NCBI GenBank assembly: GCA_035942915.1
Contig: DASZCR010000075.1
Location: 1-6,989 of the forward strand
Source: DASZCR01 sp035942915
GTDB taxonomy: Bacteria; Acidobacteriota; Blastocatellia; Pyrinomonadales; Pyrinomonadaceae
Reading direction: 5' to 3'
DNA: 6,989 nucleotides
Made by a program: the position numbers and the translations under genes. Shown here one piece after another: positions 5,440 to 6,989 of this stretch (position 1 is the first letter of the stretch; each line of letters begins with the position of its first letter). The notes beneath the pieces are model-generated. The model saw only the letters and a list, made by a program, of their open reading frames with translations. It ran no database searches and was not told the DNA's origin.

Positions 5440-6468
5440 ATGTCAACTGCGACCAGAAAAGAACAGAAATCGAGCCGACCCGAACGCGGCGGCGTGGCTA
5501 CTTTCGTCGAGGCCATCCGGCAAGGGCTATGGGAGGAGATGGAGCGCGACCCCTCCGTCTTCATCATCGGCGAAGACGTGGGCGTTTACGGCGGCGCGTT
5601 CAAGGTGACGGACGGGCTGCTCGCAGAGTTCGGCGAGGAGCGCGTCATCGACACGCCCATCTCGGAGGCGGCGATTGTCGGCGCGGCCTGCGGCGCGGCG
5701 CTGATGGGCATGCGCCCCGTCGCCGAGTTCCAGTTCATCGACTTCATCTCGCCAGCCTTCGACATGCTGACGAACTACGCGGCCAAGTGTCGTTATCGTT
5801 GGGGAGCGGGGCTGCCGACGGTCTTTCGCGGCCCCTGCGGCGCGGGCGTCCACGCAGGCCCCTTCCATTCGGTCAACGCCGAAGCGTTTTTTCTCAACAC
5901 GGCGGGACTCAAAATCGTCGAACCCTCGACCGCCTACGACGCCAAAGGTCTCATCAAAGCCGCCATCAGCGACCCAGACCCGGTTCTCTACTTCGAGCAC
6001 AAGAAACTCTATCGCCTGCCGCGCTTGAGAGAGGCGCTGCCGGAGGACGATTATATCGTTCCCATCGGCAAGGCACGGACGGCGCGCGAGGGGCGCGACC
6101 TCTCCATCGTCACCTTCGGCGCACAGGTCTTGAACGCGCTCGACGCGGCCGAAGAGTTGGAGAAGGAGGGCTTGGACGTGGAGGTTATCGACCTGCGGAC
6201 GATAGCGCCGATGGACAAGGAAGCGGTGCTCGCCTCGGTGAAGAAGACGAACCGCGTGCTCATCCTGCACGAAGCGGCGCGCACGGGCGGCGTCGGCGGC
6301 GAAATCGCGGCGACGATTGCCGAGGAGGCCTTCGAGTGGCTGGACGCGCCCGTCGTCCGCGTCGCCGCCATCGACACGCCCGTTCCCTATTCGCCGCCGC
6401 TCGAAGAGTATCACCTGCCGCAACTCAAAGACGTGCTCGAAGCAGCGCGCAAACTCGCGGCCTACTGA
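5440..6468 (+). CDS. 2-oxoacid dehydrogenase E1 component, beta subunit
   Basis: 342 residues, slightly longer than the usual 320-330 because of a polar N-terminal tail (residues 1-18). It is the transketolase-like partner of E1 alpha in the alpha2-beta2 heterotetramer. Seen: GEDVGVYGGAFKVT at 44-57 with Glu45 in the position that activates the thiamine aminopyrimidine; TPISEAAIVGAACGAALMG; PVAEFQFIDFI; GAGVHAGPFHS with conserved His143; VEPSTAYDAKGLI; and a C-terminal transketolase domain with IDLRTIAPMD and GGVGGEIAA. After His143-Ser144 comes Val145 where many homologues have Gln (HSQ), and AGLK replaces the common PGLK. It is 24 nt downstream of E1 alpha, surely the same transcript; the ribosome site is weak (AAACGG), so translation may be coupled. 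Unlike the other junctions in the cluster, this one has no heptad repeat. Confidence 0.94.
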   Translation: MSTATRKEQKSSRPERGGVATFVEAIRQGLWEEMERDPSVFIIGEDVGVYGGAFKVTDGLLAEFGEERVIDTPISEAAIVGAACGAALMGMRPVAEFQFIDFISPAFDMLTNYAAKCRYRWGAGLPTVFRGPCGAGVHAGPFHSVNAEAFFLNTAGLKIVEPSTAYDAKGLIKAAISDPDPVLYFEHKKLYRLPRLREALPEDDYIVPIGKARTAREGRDLSIVTFGAQVLNALDAAEELEKEGLDVEVIDLRTIAPMDKEAVLASVKKTNRVLILHEAARTGGVGGEIAATIAEEAFEWLDAPVVRVAAIDTPVPYSPPLEEYHLPQLKDVLEAARKLAAY

Positions 6469-6472
6469 CGGC

Positions 6473-6612
6473 GGTGATAGGTAATAGGTAATAGGTAATA
6501 AGAGACGAGTGATAAGTGATAGGTGATAAGAGACGAGTGATAAGTGATAGGTGATAGGTGATAAGAGAAGACGGATTTTCTCCTATCACCCATCACCCAT
6601 CACCTATCACTT
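6473..6612 (+). repeat. Palindromic heptad-repeat element C (E1 beta / E2 junction)
   Basis: It starts 4 nt after the E1 beta stop. The left arm (6473-6562) has AGGTAAT units followed by RRGTGAT units; the apex is GAGAA (6565-6569) and TTCTC (6578-6582) around an 8-nt loop; the right arm runs to 6612. Aligned, 6535-6569 pairs with 6578-6612: 35 positions with 30 Watson-Crick pairs, one G-U and four A-C mismatches. T5 (6611-6615) follows the stem, and GGAG at 6618-6621 serves the E2 ATG. The apex closely resembles that of element B. Confidence 0.93.
6500..6555 (+). repeat. Exact 28-nt direct duplication inside element C
   Basis: The 28-nt block 6500-6527 is repeated without change at 6528-6555. 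Each block is AAGAGAC, GAGTGAT, AAGTGAT, AGGTGAT, that is, four heptad lengths, so the duplication kept the 7-nt register. AAGAGAC resembles the apex unit AAGAGAA. Confidence 0.95.
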
Positions 6613-6626
6613 TTTACGGAGAACTT

Positions 6627-6989
6627 ATGAGCACAGAAGTTGTCATGCCGCAGATGGGTGAGTCCATCGCGGAGGGGACGATTACGAGGTGGCTGAAGCA
6701 GGTCGGCGAGCGCGTCGAGCGCGACGAGCCGCTGTTTGAGATTTCGACCGACAAAGTTGACGCAGAGATTCCTTCGCCTGCCGCCGGGACGCTGACCGAG
6801 ATTCGCTTCAAGGAAGGCGAGACGGTCGAGGTCAACAAGGTCGTGGCGATGATTGGCGACGGCGACGGAGCCGCGTCTGGTGCGTCTGCACCGGCGACGG
6901 AGGCCGCGCCGCAGCCCTCCACGCCTGCCGCGCCGCCCGCGCCCGCCAGTCAGGCCGCTGTCTCCGCACCGCCGCCGCCTGCTCCGTCC
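6627..6989 (+). CDS. 2-oxoacid dehydrogenase E2 component (dihydrolipoamide acyltransferase), partial, 3' end beyond right edge
   Basis: 121 codons from ATG 6627, with ACGGAG ending 5 nt upstream, open to the window end. Residues 1-78 are a lipoyl (biotinyl/lipoyl-attachment) domain: VVMPQMGESIAEGTI at 5-19, ISTDKVDAEIPSP at 39-51 with Lys43 as the lipoylation site, and AAGTLTEI after it. From about residue 80 the sequence is an Ala/Pro-rich flexible linker, as expected before a peripheral-subunit-binding domain and the catalytic core, both outside the window. Family role: carries the acyl group from E1 to CoA and presents the reduced lipoyl arm to E3. MGESIAEGTI and EISTDKVDAEIPSP are typical of 2-oxoglutarate/branched-chain-like E2 proteins, but with alpha/beta E1 neighbours a pyruvate or branched-chain complex is more likely. 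It follows E1 beta by 158 nt, nearly all of it repeat element C. Confidence 0.93.
   Translation, partial: MSTEVVMPQMGESIAEGTITRWLKQVGERVERDEPLFEISTDKVDAEIPSPAAGTLTEIRFKEGETVEVNKVVAMIGDGDGAASGASAPATEAAPQPSTPAAPPAPASQAAVSAPPPPAPS

Noticed and set aside
5527..6423. Minus-strand open frame of 298 codons opposite E1 beta
   Set aside because: Shadow of E1 beta with no ribosome site or domain; the same applies to the long plus-strand alternative frame at 5529-6491.

Overview
The window looks like a GC-rich bacterial chromosome, most likely an acidobacterium of the Blastocatellia type. This is an inference from three things: a lipoprotein whose lipobox is followed by an Asn/Thr/Ala linker, intergenic heptanucleotide repeats, and a 2-oxoacid dehydrogenase cluster of E1 alpha plus E1 beta type. 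No rRNA or other marker gene is present to confirm it.

Layout. The left part, about 1-1231, is read on the minus strand. A small single-domain rhodanese comes first in transcription order, and 42 nt after it begins a TIR-STAND protein (TIR domain, then a P-loop NTPase) that runs off the left edge. A 115-nt divergent region (1232-1346) carries a plausible minus-strand promoter and a weaker plus-strand one. Everything to the right is on the plus strand: a small lipoprotein of unknown function, a DinB-like four-helix protein behind a good sigma-70-type promoter, and then a 2-oxoacid dehydrogenase cluster in the order E3 (lipoamide dehydrogenase), E1 alpha, E1 beta, E2. The E2 gene is cut by the right edge after its lipoyl domain and linker.

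The metabolic genes work together. E1 alpha and E1 beta form the thiamine-diphosphate decarboxylase, E2 carries the lipoyl arm and would form the acyltransferase core, and E3 reoxidises the lipoyl group with NAD+. Substrate (pyruvate, branched-chain 2-oxoacids or both) cannot be settled from sequence alone; the E1 alpha and E2 motifs lean towards the branched-chain/2-oxoglutarate-like side.

The most unusual feature is a family of palindromic heptad-repeat elements. Three copies fill three consecutive gene junctions (dinB-like/E3, E3/E1 alpha, E1 beta/E2), while the E1 alpha/E1 beta junction has none. Each has a left arm of tandem RRGTRAT heptads, in two copies a conserved apex close to AAGAGAA-8 nt-TTCTC, and a right arm of the complementary heptads, so each could fold into a hairpin with a stem of about 30 bp in an mRNA that should be read through. 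In the first copy the element itself supplies the stop codon of the upstream gene.
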